The position numbers and the translations under genes are program-made. The notes beneath the pieces were generated by a model. That model had not been told where the DNA came from, ran no database searches, and saw nothing but the letters and a program-made list of their open reading frames with translations. Shown piece by piece: positions 39,378 through 49,067 of a stretch of 64,000 nt of DNA (position 1 is its first letter; each line of letters begins with the position of its first letter). This DNA is from Actinomadura soli. GTDB lineage: Bacteria; Actinomycetota; Actinomycetes; Streptosporangiales; Streptosporangiaceae. The stretch covers positions 1-64,000 of the forward strand of contig NZ_VCKW01000004.1 in NCBI RefSeq assembly GCF_005889715.1, read 5' to 3'.

Positions 39378-40137
39378 GGTCGTAGGCCTTCGTTTCTCGT
39401 CGACTTACAGGCGGTTTCGATCCTCGCCCGCCCTCACGGGCGAGCGCCGTCAGCGGAATCCTGCTCGCGCCGATCAGAGGATCGTCCGACCTGGCGCTCC
39501 GGGATGCCGGGGCCCGGACCGGCGTTCACGTCACCTGACGCGAGCGCTCCTGGGGCACACCGGCACGTCGTCGCGTCGTCTCCAGCCCGCCGTCGGCGGG
39601 CACGACGCACACAACAAACAGGCAGGATACTCGTCCGCGCGCCCAAGGGTCAAAACGGCCCGCGTCCTGGGGGCTCAGAGCGGTTCCAGGGTCCGCCCCA
39701 TCGCCCCGAGGGGGAACGGTCAGCGGCGGACAAGTTACGCCTAGTAGTTGAATTGATCTTTTTTGGTCGATCTTCGTAACGGGGGGTGAATAACGGGATA
39801 TCGTGCCGGGCGACCGGTCCACGCCGGCTACCCGCCGGCCCGCACCCGGGAGCCCCCGCTGTCCACTCCCCGCAGACCAGGCGATCCCGCCGGACGCCGC
39901 CAGCCCGGAAACATCGGGCCGTCCGGCGCCGCATCCCATGACGCCACCCCGCGCCGCACCCCTCCTTACGGCGACGAACTCGTCGCAGGCGGCCGCCGGC
40001 GCGGCGCGTCCCGCAAAAGCCCCTCATCCAGCGCCCGTCGCCCGAAGGACGAGCGTCGCCATCCGCAGAGCGGTGGCCGGCACTCGCAGGGCAAGGGAGG
40101 CGAGCGGACGCGACGCAAGGGCGCGACCAGCATCGTC
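39378..40137. other. Leader of rplM and upstream region of the CAP-domain gene
   Basis: About 760 bp. The left part is the rplM promoter and leader. The right part (from 39790) holds an open frame continuous with the CAP-domain gene but without a normal start codon. No RNA gene recognised. Confidence 0.5.
39624..39653 (-). promoter_or_regulatory. rplM-rpsI promoter
   Basis: TTGACC (39648-39653) and TATCCT (39624-39629) with 18-bp spacing. The RNA leader to the rplM GTG would be about 240 nt, long enough for a regulatory structure, though I recognised no known motif. Confidence 0.6.
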
Positions 40138-40881
40138 GTGGCCGTCACCGCCTCCGGCCTCGCCCTCGCCATCGGCGTCGCGATCGACCGGCTGCTGCTG
40201 CCGGAACTGCGCTCGGAGCGGACGACCGCGTCCGGTCCCGGATCGCGGCCGACCGACATCGTCGAGCTGGGGCCGCAGAGCGACCCGTCGACCGGGACCG
40301 CGCCCGGGACGGGCACCGCGGGCGGCCAGAAGACGCCCACCGGCGGCGCCCCCGCCCCGAACGCGGACGTGCCGACGCCGCCGCTGAAGACGATGCGCGT
40401 GCCCGGCGGTACGCCGGACAAGCCGTCCGAGCCCGGCACGCCGTCCGAGACGAGCGGGGCGCCGGGCGAAGGCGCCCGCGTGCCCGGTGGTTCGGAGGGG
40501 TCGTCCGGCACGGAGGCCGCCGTGGTGTCGCTCACCAACGCCGAGCGCGCCAAGGCCGGCTGCAAGCCGCTGCACGTCGACCAGCGGCTCGTCACCGCGG
40601 CCCGCAGGCACTCCGCCGACATGGCGGCCAACGACTACTTCGACCACACGTCGCGCAACGGCGACAGCCCGTGGGAGCGGATGGAGGACGCCGGTTACCC
40701 CAGCCCGGGCGCGGAGAACATCGCGAAGGGCTACTCGACCGCCGCGGCCGTGATGAAGGGATGGATGGACAGCCCGGGACACCGCGCCAACATCCTGAAC
40801 TGCGACCTGCGCGCCATCGGTGTCGGGAAGGCGTCCGGACCCGGCGGCCCACTGTGGACACAGGACTTCGGCTGGAAATGA
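40138..40881 (+). CDS. CAP (SCP/PR1) domain protein, membrane-anchored; start uncertain
   Basis: A 247-aa reading from the GTG at 40138. A hydrophobic segment (AVTASGLALAIGVAIDRLLL), a Thr/Pro/Gly-rich linker and a CAP domain (about 125-247) follow, with LTNAERAKAG, HSADMAANDYFDHTS, AENIAKGY, WMDSPGHRANIL. The frame stays open upstream to 39790 and encodes an Arg-rich stretch that would make sense as a cytoplasmic N-terminus, but it has no ATG, GTG or TTG. Either a frameshift or a rare start is involved. Confidence 0.75.
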   Translation: MAVTASGLALAIGVAIDRLLLPELRSERTTASGPGSRPTDIVELGPQSDPSTGTAPGTGTAGGQKTPTGGAPAPNADVPTPPLKTMRVPGGTPDKPSEPGTPSETSGAPGEGARVPGGSEGSSGTEAAVVSLTNAERAKAGCKPLHVDQRLVTAARRHSADMAANDYFDHTSRNGDSPWERMEDAGYPSPGAENIAKGYSTAAAVMKGWMDSPGHRANILNCDLRAIGVGKASGPGGPLWTQDFGWK

Positions 40882-40999
40882 GCGGGCCCGGCCCTGGTCC
40901 TTGACCTTCGCGAAATCACCGGCGTCCGGTTCGCCCCCATGTCATGGTGGGTGTCTCGAAGGTCCAGAGCCCTGAACGAGGAACGGTAAGGTCCAAGCC

Positions 41000-42109
41000 A
41001 TGGGTTATCCGGGCGATCAAGGCAAGCCCGGCGGCTGGCCCCCTCAGCATCAGCCGCCGCACGCGCCGTACGGACCCGGAGCCGAAGCGCCGCCGTACGG
41101 CCACGACAACGACGAAGCCCCCTTCGCACCGCGCGAGGAGGGGCCAGGTGCGATGCCGTTCGGCAACGAGCCTTTCGGTAACGAGTCCTTCGGCAACGAA
41201 TCCTTCGGCAGCGAGCCGTACGGTGCCGAGCCGTACGGCGGGGCGGCGGATCAGACCGCCGCGTGGGCCGACGAGCCCCCCGCCGGGAACGCGCACCCCT
41301 CCTTCCCGCCAGACCAGTCCTTTCCTCCGCCGAACCAGTCCTTCTCCTCAGACCAGCCCTTCCCGCCGAACCCGCCCGCGCGGCGCCGCGGCCTGCCGCT
41401 GGTCATCGGCGGCGCGGCGGTCGCCGGTCTCCTCCTCATCGGCGGCGGCGTCGCGCTGTCGTCGGCGTTGAAGGACGACTCCGAGCCGGCGTCGCCCAAG
41501 GCCGCCGAGTCCAAGCCGCCGCAGGCCACGCCGACCCCGCCGCAGCCCGTCCTGGCGCCGGTGAAACTGCAGAGCCGCACGACCGACCCGAAGCCGCTGA
41601 CGCTCAAGGAGGTCTTCGGCAACGGGAAGTTCAAGGCGGGCAAGTACAGGTACGTCCGGACGGCCGCGGCCGCGACGAAGAACTGCACCGCGATCGCCGG
41701 CGGTACCAAGCTGGACAAGGCCCTCAAGAAGGGCGGATGCACGCAGGGGCTGCGGGCCACCTACGCGCTCAGCAGCGGCTCGCTCATCGGCACCGTCGGT
41801 GTGTTCAACCTCGAGACCCAGGCCGCGGTCGAGCAGGCGGTCAAGGCCGCCGGCGACAAGGACGCCTTCCTGCTGGCGCTGCCCGGCAAGGGCGTGTCCA
41901 AGACCAACGGCAAGGGCGAGGCGCTCGGCACCTCCCAGACGCGCGGCCACTACCTGGTGATGACGTGGGTGCAGCGGCCGGACGGCAAGAAGATCGCCAG
42001 CAAGTACCATGCGGCCGTCCGTGTCTTCGGTACGCAGATGGTGAAGGGCAGCAACCTGGCTCTCGCCCTGCACTACAGGGAAACCGAAGGCAAACCCCTC
42101 CAAAAGTGA
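41000..42109 (+). CDS. Membrane-anchored protein with disordered N-terminus
   Basis: A 369-aa protein. A Pro/Gly/Phe-rich tail with repeated FGNE/SF units (about 50-75) precedes one membrane span ([22 protein letters not shown], about 130-152) and an external domain (about 195-365). The external domain is related to that of the next gene. Function unknown; conserved placement beside truA and rplM has not been checked. Confidence 0.8.
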   Translation: MGYPGDQGKPGGWPPQHQPPHAPYGPGAEAPPYGHDNDEAPFAPREEGPGAMPFGNEPFGNESFGNESFGSEPYGAEPYGGAADQTAAWADEPPAGNAHPSFPPDQSFPPPNQSFSSDQPFPPNPPARRRGLPLVIGGAAVAGLLLIGGGVALSSALKDDSEPASPKAAESKPPQATPTPPQPVLAPVKLQSRTTDPKPLTLKEVFGNGKFKAGKYRYVRTAAAATKNCTAIAGGTKLDKALKKGGCTQGLRATYALSSGSLIGTVGVFNLETQAAVEQAVKAAGDKDAFLLALPGKGVSKTNGKGEALGTSQTRGHYLVMTWVQRPDGKKIASKYHAAVRVFGTQMVKGSNLALALHYRETEGKPLQK

Positions 42110-42133
42110 CCCGTTTGAATACCCTCTCTGCCT

Positions 42134-43774
42134 ATGTCTGGACCTAGAGACACCCGGGAGTCCGCCGAGCCGGCGGGGACGTCCGACGTCCCGGCCGACC
42201 CGGTGCCGCCCAGCTTCGGCGGCGCGGTCCCCCCGGCCGACGCGCCTCCCGCCGACGCGCCCTCCGCCGACACCACGGTCACGGACGCCCCGAGCACGGA
42301 CGCCTCGACCACGGGGACGCCGCCCGCCTCCCTCAGGCCGCCCGCGTTCGGCCTGGAGGCCCCTTGGTGGGCCGCCGAGTCGTCCGACCCGGCCCCGCTC
42401 GCCGAGGCCGAGGACACGCCTCCCGAAGACGTCCCGGCCGCAGCGGACCCCGCGGCGGACGGACGTCCCGCACAAGAAGCACCAGAGGACCAGGACGAGC
42501 CCGAGGAAGTCGTCTTCGGCGCCGTCACCGCCGAAGAACGTCCGGCCGGATACGAGACCACCGGCGTCCCGCCCGGGACGCTCGTCGCCGGAGTCGGCGT
42601 CCCCAGCGTCGACTCCCGCCGCGCCGTGCCCGCCGCGCCGATCGTGAAGCGTCCGCCCTCCCACGGCGACACCGATCCCGACGGCTTCCCGCCCGTCCCC
42701 CCAGAGGACGGCACCGCACCGGAGGAGACCGTTGTGGACGCTCCCGTCGACCAGCAGCCCGTCCGAGAACCCGGCACGGCCCCGCCCGAGCCGGACGCCG
42801 CGTTCGAGAAGGCGAAGCAGGCCGAGAACGCGTCGTCGGCGTCGCTCGCGCCGGTCCTCGTGCCGGACGCGATCCTCCCGCCCGGCGTCGAGCCGCCCAC
42901 CGGCAGCGGACCGTTCCCGCAGGCCGAGGCCGTCGACGAGGCCGCGGCGACCGCCGAGCAACCCCAGGTGATCACGCCGGTCTACCACGCCGAGGGCGGC
43001 GTGCCGATCGACACCCCGCCGCCGCCCGGACCCGCCACGCGACGCGGCGGAGGCGGAGGCGCAAGCAAGCGCAGGCTGCTGCTGATCGGCGGCGGCGCGG
43101 CCGCCGTCCTCGCCGCCACCGGCGCCCTGTTCATCGCCGGCGGGACGGGCTCCGGCGGCGGCAAGGGGAACGACGGCCGGGCGGTCGAGTCGCCCGCCGC
43201 GACGCAGTCCACACCGGCGACCACGCCGTCCGGCACCGCCGTCCCGGCCACGCCCGTGGACATCACGAACGAGAAGACCGACACCAGGGACCTCGCGTTC
43301 CGCGACGTGTTCCCCACCGAGGTCATCCAGCTCGGCGGACGGACCTACACCCGCGAGCGCTGGTCCCTGAACCGCGAGGCGTCGTACGCGGCCAGGGGCT
43401 CGATGCTCACGGCGCTGGAGCGGGAGCGGTGCCGCAAGATCGTCCGCGCGACGTACATCGACCGGGACCGCGCGCTCGCCGTCACGTCCGGCATCGCCGT
43501 GATGCCGACGAAGGCGGCCGCGCTCGCGATCAGCGAGGCCGGGGACCCCGCCAAGTACGAGTGGTTCCGCGGCATGGGCGGCAAGAACGCCCCGAGCCTC
43601 GACCGGGCCGGCGGATACGCCGCCGCGACCGTCCGCGGCCGGTACGTCGCCTACGCCTACGTGCAGTGGGCCAACGGCAAGAAGGCCGAGCCGGGCGATC
43701 CCGCGATCAAACAGGCCGCGCAGCAGTTCCTGGACTACGACCTCCGCCCGATCGTGGCCCGCGCCGGAAACTGA
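42134..43774 (+). CDS. Membrane-anchored paralogue of the preceding gene
   Basis: A 546-aa protein. A long Pro/Ala/Asp/Glu-rich disordered region (1 to about 305), one span (LLLIGGGAAAVLAATGALFIAGG) and an external domain. The domain shares layout with the previous gene product: LAFRDVFP vs LTLKEVFG, a Cys, GRYVAYAYVQWANGKK vs GHYLVMTWVQRPDGKK. 24 bp gap to the previous gene suggests one transcript. Function unknown. Confidence 0.8.
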   Translation: MSGPRDTRESAEPAGTSDVPADPVPPSFGGAVPPADAPPADAPSADTTVTDAPSTDASTTGTPPASLRPPAFGLEAPWWAAESSDPAPLAEAEDTPPEDVPAAADPAADGRPAQEAPEDQDEPEEVVFGAVTAEERPAGYETTGVPPGTLVAGVGVPSVDSRRAVPAAPIVKRPPSHGDTDPDGFPPVPPEDGTAPEETVVDAPVDQQPVREPGTAPPEPDAAFEKAKQAENASSASLAPVLVPDAILPPGVEPPTGSGPFPQAEAVDEAAATAEQPQVITPVYHAEGGVPIDTPPPPGPATRRGGGGGASKRRLLLIGGGAAAVLAATGALFIAGGTGSGGGKGNDGRAVESPAATQSTPATTPSGTAVPATPVDITNEKTDTRDLAFRDVFPTEVIQLGGRTYTRERWSLNREASYAARGSMLTALERERCRKIVRATYIDRDRALAVTSGIAVMPTKAAALAISEAGDPAKYEWFRGMGGKNAPSLDRAGGYAAATVRGRYVAYAYVQWANGKKAEPGDPAIKQAAQQFLDYDLRPIVARAGN

Positions 43775-43814
43775 ACGCGAGCCCCGCGCCGGGCGCCGGC
43801 CGTCCCCCCGCCCG

Positions 43815-44747
43815 CTAGGACGTCCCCCGCTGGGACGAGGCGTCGGTCCCATCCCCGGCCGCGGCTTCCGCGGCGGCCTCCGCGGCCGCGGCGGCGTTGA
43901 GCGTCCGGACGCGGCGGGTCTCCTGGGCGCGCCTGGCCAGGGCGTCGTCCTCCGGGTACCGGATCTCCTCCAGGGACAGCCCGTGCGCGGCCGCCACGTT
44001 CACACCGGAATCGCGGACGCGGGCCGCGAGCACCTCGGCGGGCCACTCCACCTCGCGCCGCCCGTCCCCGACCATCAGCAGCGCCCCGACGAGCGCGCGG
44101 ACCATCGAATGGCAGAACGCGTCGGCCTCCACGGTCGCGAGCGCCAGGTGCGGGTCGCGGTCGTCGCGCACCCACTCGTAACGCAGCAGCTCCCGGATGG
44201 TCGTCGCACCTTCCCGCCTTCGGCAGTACGCGGCAAAGTCCTGCTCGCCGAGCAGCCGCCGCGCGGCATCATTCATGCGGGCCACGTTCAGCGGACGCGG
44301 ATGCCACAGCACGTCGTGACGGCGCAGCGGCTCCACCCCGAACGGGTTGTCGCACACCCGGTACACGTAGCGGCGGGACAGGGCGGAGAACCGCGCGTCG
44401 AACCCCTCCGGGGCGATCGACACGCGCCATACCCGCACGTCCGGCGGCAGCAGCCCGGCGAGCCTGCGCGGCATCGTCCCGTTGATCGCGGAGTAGGCGG
44501 CGACCGGCACCACCAGGTGCGCCACCTGGCCCCGGGCGTGGACGCCCGCGTCCGTCCGGCCGGCGACGGTGAGCATGGGCGGCGGGTCCAGGCGGAGCAT
44601 GCGGGCCAGCGCGTCCTCGATGACGCCCTGGACGGTCCGCTGGTTCGGCTGCCGCGCCCAGCCCGCGAAGTCCGACCCGTCATAGGAGATATCGAGCCGG
44701 AGCCGTACCAAAGCGGTCATGTCAGCTGAGCTGTCCTTCTCTGTCAC
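43815..44747 (-). CDS. truA: tRNA pseudouridine synthase A
   Basis: A 310-aa enzyme that makes pseudouridine at tRNA positions 38-40. Catalytic Asp66 is in [10 protein letters not shown]. The C-terminus adds an Ala-rich tail of about 35 residues. GTG at 44747 has a ribosome site very close to it; the ATG at 44720 is a reasonable alternative. Follows rplQ, as in many actinobacteria. Confidence 0.95.
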   Translation of the reverse strand: MTEKDSSADMTALVRLRLDISYDGSDFAGWARQPNQRTVQGVIEDALARMLRLDPPPMLTVAGRTDAGVHARGQVAHLVVPVAAYSAINGTMPRRLAGLLPPDVRVWRVSIAPEGFDARFSALSRRYVYRVCDNPFGVEPLRRHDVLWHPRPLNVARMNDAARRLLGEQDFAAYCRRREGATTIRELLRYEWVRDDRDPHLALATVEADAFCHSMVRALVGALLMVGDGRREVEWPAEVLAARVRDSGVNVAAAHGLSLEEIRYPEDDALARRAQETRRVRTLNAAAAAEAAAEAAAGDGTDASSQRGTS

Positions 44748-44860
44748 TCCCCGTCCGTCCTCCCGATGAGCCGCTCCGCCCTACGGGTACCCCCCTGACA
44801 CGCTCCCCTGCGAACGCTCGCCCCCCAGCCATGACCATGGATCAAGTCTGGCAAAGAAGA

Positions 44861-44892
44861 GGGCCCGCCGTCCCGTACCGGACGGCGGACCC
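44861..44892 (-). terminator. Terminator after rplQ
   Basis: A 13-bp stem with one mismatch (44861-44873 with 44880-44892), followed on the minus strand by TCTTCTTTG. It ends the infA-to-rplQ unit and separates truA. Confidence 0.8.
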
Positions 44893-44982
44893 AAACCATC
44901 ATGTCGGCCTAGACCATTAATGGATTAGCCAAGGGGCAGGCCAACCTCGACCGCGCCAGGGCCACCCTTGGCGGCCGATGTC

Positions 44983-45507
44983 TTACTTCGCGTCGCCCTC
45001 GCTGTCCTCGGACTCGGCGTCGGCCTTGATCTCCTCGGCCTTGATCTCCTCGGCCTTGGTCTCGTCCGTGGCGGGGGCCTCGTCCTCGGCCGCCTTCGCC
45101 GGCGCGGCCTTGGCCGCGGTCGCGGCCTTGCCGGTCGTGACGGCGGGCATCTGCTCCTGGACCAGCTCGATCACGGCCATCGGCGCGGCGTCGCCCTTGC
45201 GGGGGCCGATCTTCGTGATGCGGGTGTAGCCACCGGGACGGTTCTCGAAGCGCGGCGCGATCTCGGTGAAGAGCTCGTGCAGGATGGACTTGTCGCGGAT
45301 CGTCCGGGCCACCAGGCGCCTGTTGTGCAGGTCGCCCTTCTTGGCCTTCGTGATCAGCTTCTCGGCCAGCGGGCGGACCCGGCGGGCCTTGGCCTCGGTG
45401 GTGGTGATGCGGCCGTGCTCGAACAGCGCCGTCGCCAGGTTCGCGAGGATGAGGCGCTGGTGCGCGGGGCTGCCGCCGAGGCGGGCGCCCTTGGTGGGCT
45501 TGGGCAT
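44983..45507 (-). CDS. rplQ: 50S ribosomal protein L17
   Basis: A 174-aa protein of the L17 family ([42 protein letters not shown]). The core is about 120 residues; an acidic, Ala/Lys-rich tail of about 50 residues with KAEEI repeats follows. ATG at 45507 chosen over an upstream in-frame ATG. Last gene of the unit with rpoA. Confidence 0.96.
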   Translation of the reverse strand: MPKPTKGARLGGSPAHQRLILANLATALFEHGRITTTEAKARRVRPLAEKLITKAKKGDLHNRRLVARTIRDKSILHELFTEIAPRFENRPGGYTRITKIGPRKGDAAPMAVIELVQEQMPAVTTGKAATAAKAAPAKAAEDEAPATDETKAEEIKAEEIKADAESEDSEGDAK

Positions 45508-45559
45508 GGTGCTTCCTTCCTGCACCGGCCGTGCCAGGTACCGGTGTCAGCTGGTCCCG

Positions 45560-45590
45560 GGACGGCCGGGGGACGCGCCCCCGGCCGTCC
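45560..45590. other. Strong hairpin between rpoA and rplQ
   Basis: A perfect 13-bp stem (45560-45572 with 45578-45590) with a 5-nt loop and no T-run. It fits an RNA-processing or stability element, or a partial attenuator. Confidence 0.65.
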
Positions 45591-45602
45591 GGGATCGGGT
45601 TT

Positions 45603-46616
45603 CTAGTACTGCTCGGTCTCGGCGTAGCTCTGGTCGTCGTCGCTGTAGGAGTCGGCCGCCGCGCTCGGGTCGAACCCGGGCGGGGAGTCCTTCAGCGACA
45701 GGCCCATGTCGTTGAGCTTCTGCTTGACCTCTTCGATCGACTTGGCGCCGAAATTCCTTATATCGAGCAGGTCCTGCTCGGAGCGGGCGACGAGCTCGCC
45801 CACCGAGTGGATGCCCTCGCGCTTCAGGCAGTTGTAGGAGCGGACGGTGAGGTTCAGCTCCTCGATCGGCAGGGCCAGGTCGGCGGCGAGCGCCGCGTCC
45901 GTCGGGGACGGGCCCATGTCGATGCCCTCGGCCTCGACGTTGAGCTCCCGGGCCAGCCCGAACAGCTCGACGAGGGTCTTGCCGGCGGAGGCGACCGCGT
46001 CGCGCGGCAGCATCGCCTGCTTGGTCTCCACGTCCAGGATGAGGCGGTCGAAGTCGGTGCGCTGCTCGACGCGGGTCGCCTCGACCTTGTAGGTGACCTT
46101 CAGCACGGGCGAGTAGATGGAGTCGATCGGGATCCGGCCGATCTCCTGGCCCGGCTGCTTGTTCTGCGCGGCGGAGACGTAGCCGCGGCCGCGCTCGACC
46201 GTCAGCTCCATCTCCAGCTTGGCCTTGTTGTTCAGCGTGGCGATGTGCAGGTCGGGATTGTGGACCTCGACGCCCGCGGGCGGCGCGATGTCGGCCGCGG
46301 TGACCTCGCCCGGGCCCTGCTTGCGCAGGTACATGACCACGGGCTCGTCGTGCTCGGACGAGACGACGAGCTCCTTGAGGTTCAGGATGATGTCGGTGAC
46401 GTCCTCCTTCACCCCCGGAACGGTGGAGAACTCGTGGAGGACGCCCTCGATGCGGATGCTGGTGACGGCCGCACCGGGGATCGAGGAGAGCAGGGTGCGA
46501 CGCAGCGAGTTGCCGATCGTGTAGCCGAAGCCCGGCTCCAGCGGCTCGATGGTGAACCGCGACCGGTACTCGTCGACCTGCTCTTCGGTGAGAGTCGGAC
46601 GCTGAGCGATGAGCAT
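45603..46616 (-). CDS. rpoA: RNA polymerase alpha subunit
   Basis: A 337-aa subunit that dimerises to start core-enzyme assembly. The N-terminal domain (1 to about 230) includes [20 protein letters not shown]. The C-terminal domain (about 250-310) includes [16 protein letters not shown] and [10 protein letters not shown], which contact UP elements and regulators. An acidic Ser/Asp tail ends it. Confidence 0.98.
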   Translation of the reverse strand: MLIAQRPTLTEEQVDEYRSRFTIEPLEPGFGYTIGNSLRRTLLSSIPGAAVTSIRIEGVLHEFSTVPGVKEDVTDIILNLKELVVSSEHDEPVVMYLRKQGPGEVTAADIAPPAGVEVHNPDLHIATLNNKAKLEMELTVERGRGYVSAAQNKQPGQEIGRIPIDSIYSPVLKVTYKVEATRVEQRTDFDRLILDVETKQAMLPRDAVASAGKTLVELFGLARELNVEAEGIDMGPSPTDAALAADLALPIEELNLTVRSYNCLKREGIHSVGELVARSEQDLLDIRNFGAKSIEEVKQKLNDMGLSLKDSPPGFDPSAAADSYSDDDQSYAETEQY

Positions 46617-46679
46617 GGTGGTGCCTTCTTTCCGCGGTGCCCGCTATTTGACTACCGCGTTCGTGAGTGTTCCCCGATT

Positions 46680-46717
46680 CGCCGGGATCCCACGGGCGAG
46701 CCCGCGGAATCCCGGCG
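46680..46717. other. Hairpin between rpsD and rpoA
   Basis: CGCCGGGAT (46680-46688) pairs with ATCCCGGCG (46709-46717), with an inner CGGG/CCCG stem. No T-run. Like the rpoA-rplQ hairpin, it may tune the two sides of the message. Confidence 0.6.
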
Positions 46718-46728
46718 GAGCCGAAGTC

Positions 46729-47355
46729 CTACTTGGAGTAGTACTCGACGATGAGCTGCTCCTGGATGGGAGCGTCGATCTGCTGGCGGACCGGCATCGA
46801 GTGCACGAGGATCCGCATCTTGTCGCCGTCCACCCCGAGCCACGCCGGGACGGGACGGTCGCCGACCTCGGCCTTGGCTACCTGGACCGGGGTCAGCTCC
46901 ACCGACTTGGGCTTGAAGTCGACGATGTCGGCCTCGGTCACCAGCGCCGACGGGATGTTGACCTTCTTGCCGTTGACCCTGATGTGGCCGTGGCGGATGA
47001 GCTGGCGGGCCATGTCGCGGGACTTGGCGAAGCCCGCGCGGTAGACCACGTTGTCGAGGCGGCGCTCCAGGAGGGCGAGCATGTTCTCGCCCGTCTTCCC
47101 CTGCTGGCGGTTCGCCTCGACGTAGTAGTTGTGGAACTGCCGCTCCAGCACGCCGTAGATGCGCCGCGCCTTCTGCTTCTCGCGAAGCTGCAGCAGGTAC
47201 TCGGTCTCCTTCGGCCGGCCGCGTCCGTGCTCACCCGGCGGGTAGGGACGGATCTCGATCGGGCACTTCGGGCCCTCGCACTTGCTGCCCTTGAGGAACA
47301 GCTTCATCTTCTCGCGGCGGCAGAGCTTGCAGTCCGCACCGGTGTAACGAGCCAT
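46729..47355 (-). CDS. rpsD: 30S ribosomal protein S4
   Basis: A 208-aa primary 16S-binding protein. Zinc-type N-terminus with Cys9, Cys12, Cys26 and Cys31. The S4 RNA-binding domain (RLDNVVYRAGFAKSRDMARQ) is at about 95-160. Confidence 0.97.
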   Translation of the reverse strand: MARYTGADCKLCRREKMKLFLKGSKCEGPKCPIEIRPYPPGEHGRGRPKETEYLLQLREKQKARRIYGVLERQFHNYYVEANRQQGKTGENMLALLERRLDNVVYRAGFAKSRDMARQLIRHGHIRVNGKKVNIPSALVTEADIVDFKPKSVELTPVQVAKAEVGDRPVPAWLGVDGDKMRILVHSMPVRQQIDAPIQEQLIVEYYSK

Positions 47356-47375
47356 TGTCTTAGATCTCCCCTGCC

Positions 47376-47777
47376 TCAGACCCGGCGACGCTTCGGCGGG
47401 CGGCAGCCGTTGTGCGGAACGGGCGTGACGTCCTGGATCGAGCCCACCTCCAGGCCGGTCGCCTGCAGCGACCGGATGGCGGTCTCGCGGCCCGAGCCCG
47501 GGCCCTTGACGAAGACGTCGACCTTGCGCATCCCGTGCTCCATCGCGCGCCGGGCGGCGGCCTCGGCGGCCTGCTGCGCGGCGAACGGCGTGGACTTGCG
47601 GGAGCCCTTGAAGCCGACGTGGCCGGACGAGGCCCAGGAGATCACGTTGCCGTTGGGGTCGGTGATCGAGACGATCGTGTTGTTGAACGTGCTCTTGATG
47701 TGGGCGTGCCCGTGAGCGACGTTCTTCTTTTCCTTGCGGCGCACCTTCTTCGCGCCGACACGGCTCTTAGGAGGCAT
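47376..47777 (-). CDS. rpsK: 30S ribosomal protein S11
   Basis: A 133-aa platform protein ([47 protein letters not shown]). Normal length. 20 bp upstream of rpsD. Confidence 0.97.
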   Translation of the reverse strand: MPPKSRVGAKKVRRKEKKNVAHGHAHIKSTFNNTIVSITDPNGNVISWASSGHVGFKGSRKSTPFAAQQAAEAAARRAMEHGMRKVDVFVKGPGSGRETAIRSLQATGLEVGSIQDVTPVPHNGCRPPKRRRV

Positions 47778-47825
47778 CTGCTCTCTCTACTCGTGAGGTC
47801 ATCGATCCGGAGGACCGACTCCGGA

Positions 47826-48206
47826 CTACTTCTTGCCGGCCTTCTTCTTGCCGGCCACGGTCTTCTTCTTGCCCTTGCGGGTGCGTGCGTTGGTCTGCGT
47901 GCGCTGACCGTGCACGGGGAGCCCGCGGCGGTGCCGGATGCCCTGGTAGCACCCGATCTCGATCTTGCGGCGAATGTCCGCCTGGACCTCGCGGCGAAGA
48001 TCACCCTCGATCTTGTAGTTCGCCTCGATCCAGTCGCGGAGCTTCACCATCTCGTCGTCGCCGAGCTGGTGGACCCGCAGGTCGCCGCTGATCTCGGTGC
48101 CCGCGAGGGTTTCGAGCGCACGCGTCCGGCCGATGCCGAAGATGTAGGTGAGAGCGACCTCCAGGCGCTTTTCGCGCGGGAGGTCGACGCCGAGGAGGCG
48201 TGCCAT
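47826..48206 (-). CDS. rpsM: 30S ribosomal protein S13
   Basis: A 126-aa head protein ([44 protein letters not shown]) with a Lys-rich tail. ATG at 48206 chosen; the longer frame upstream has no site. Confidence 0.97.
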   Translation of the reverse strand: MARLLGVDLPREKRLEVALTYIFGIGRTRALETLAGTEISGDLRVHQLGDDEMVKLRDWIEANYKIEGDLRREVQADIRRKIEIGCYQGIRHRRGLPVHGQRTQTNARTRKGKKKTVAGKKKAGKK

Positions 48207-48406
48207 GTGGGCAGTTCCCTTTCGTTGCGCGGAGGTATGGACGCGTCGCTTCCGCGAACACCCTGCCCGGGTGGCGGCCCCGGCCTCCGACGATCCGGGG
48301 GTGGTCCTCACACGGCGGTGCCGCACGAACCGATCTTTCGACGGGTCGTACGGCTACCTGTGTGAAGGCTGCGATGCGCTTGCTGTGGTGCGGCGCCCGG
48401 CCTGTG

Positions 48407-48520
48407 TCAGCCCTGGCGCTGCTTGTGGCGCGGGTCAGAGCAGATGACCATGACCCGGCCGTGCCGCCTGATGATGCGGCAGTTCTTGCAGATCTTCTTG
48501 ACGCTCGGCTTGACCTTCAC
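48407..48520 (-). CDS. rpmJ: 50S ribosomal protein L36
   Basis: A 37-aa protein ([20 protein letters not shown]). Zinc ligands Cys11, Cys14, Cys27 and His32 are all present, the zinc-binding form. GTG start after TAGGAG. Too short for a routine length cut-off. Confidence 0.95.
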   Translation of the reverse strand: MKVKPSVKKICKNCRIIRRHGRVMVICSDPRHKQRQG

Positions 48521-48586
48521 TGGGTCTCCTAGAGATCAGGGTCACCCCCGCGCCGCCACGCACGGGGAAGGCAACCCCAGTGGGAT

Positions 48587-48808
48587 TCACTTGTAGCGGT
48601 AGACGATCCGACCGCGCGTGAGGTCGTAGGGGCTCAGCTCCACAACGACGCGGTCGTCCGGCAGGATCCGGATGTAGTGCATCCGCATCTTGCCGCTGAT
48701 GTGGGCGAGCACCTTGTGCCCGTTGTCGAGCTCCACCCGGAACATGGCGTTCGGGAGGGACTCGATGACGGTGCCCTCGATCTCGATGGCCCCTTCTTTC
48801 TTGGGCAT
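48587..48808 (-). CDS. infA: Translation initiation factor IF-1
   Basis: A 73-aa OB-fold factor that occupies the A site during initiation ([36 protein letters not shown]). First gene of the infA-rpmJ-rpsM-rpsK-rpsD-rpoA-rplQ unit, which here begins after an unrelated divergent gene. Confidence 0.98.
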   Translation of the reverse strand: MPKKEGAIEIEGTVIESLPNAMFRVELDNGHKVLAHISGKMRMHYIRILPDDRVVVELSPYDLTRGRIVYRYK

Positions 48809-48939
48809 GTCCTCCGCGCTTCGCTGATCGGCTCATTGGACTCGGCCCGGCTCCCGGAGGAGAATCGACCGCAATCCACACCGCGACGCGGAAGGCGTCA
48901 GGAAGGGGAACCGGGCGGCCGGCGACGGACCGACTAAGG

Positions 48940-48969
48940 AGTCTACGTCAACCGGCCGTCCAATGCGAA
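48940..48969 (-). promoter_or_regulatory. Possible infA promoter
   Basis: TAGACT (48940-48945) is a good -10; the -35 TTCGCA (48964-48969) at 18-bp spacing is weak. A promoter is required here because the upstream neighbour is divergent. Confidence 0.35.
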
Positions 48970-49067
48970 ATCAGGGCATGACACGGGTCCGGAGACTCCT
49001 CCCGACCCAAGCATACATCGCGTGCGCGTTGTACCTTTCAGGAGAGATACGTTCGAGGAGGATCAGC

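Noticed and set aside
39378-39620. A known ribosomal-protein leader motif for rplM
   Set aside because: The leader is long enough, but I could not match it to a described structure from sequence alone.
41348-43852. An 834-codon minus-strand open frame
   Set aside because: Antisense shadow of the two membrane-anchored proteins; low complexity and no ribosome site.
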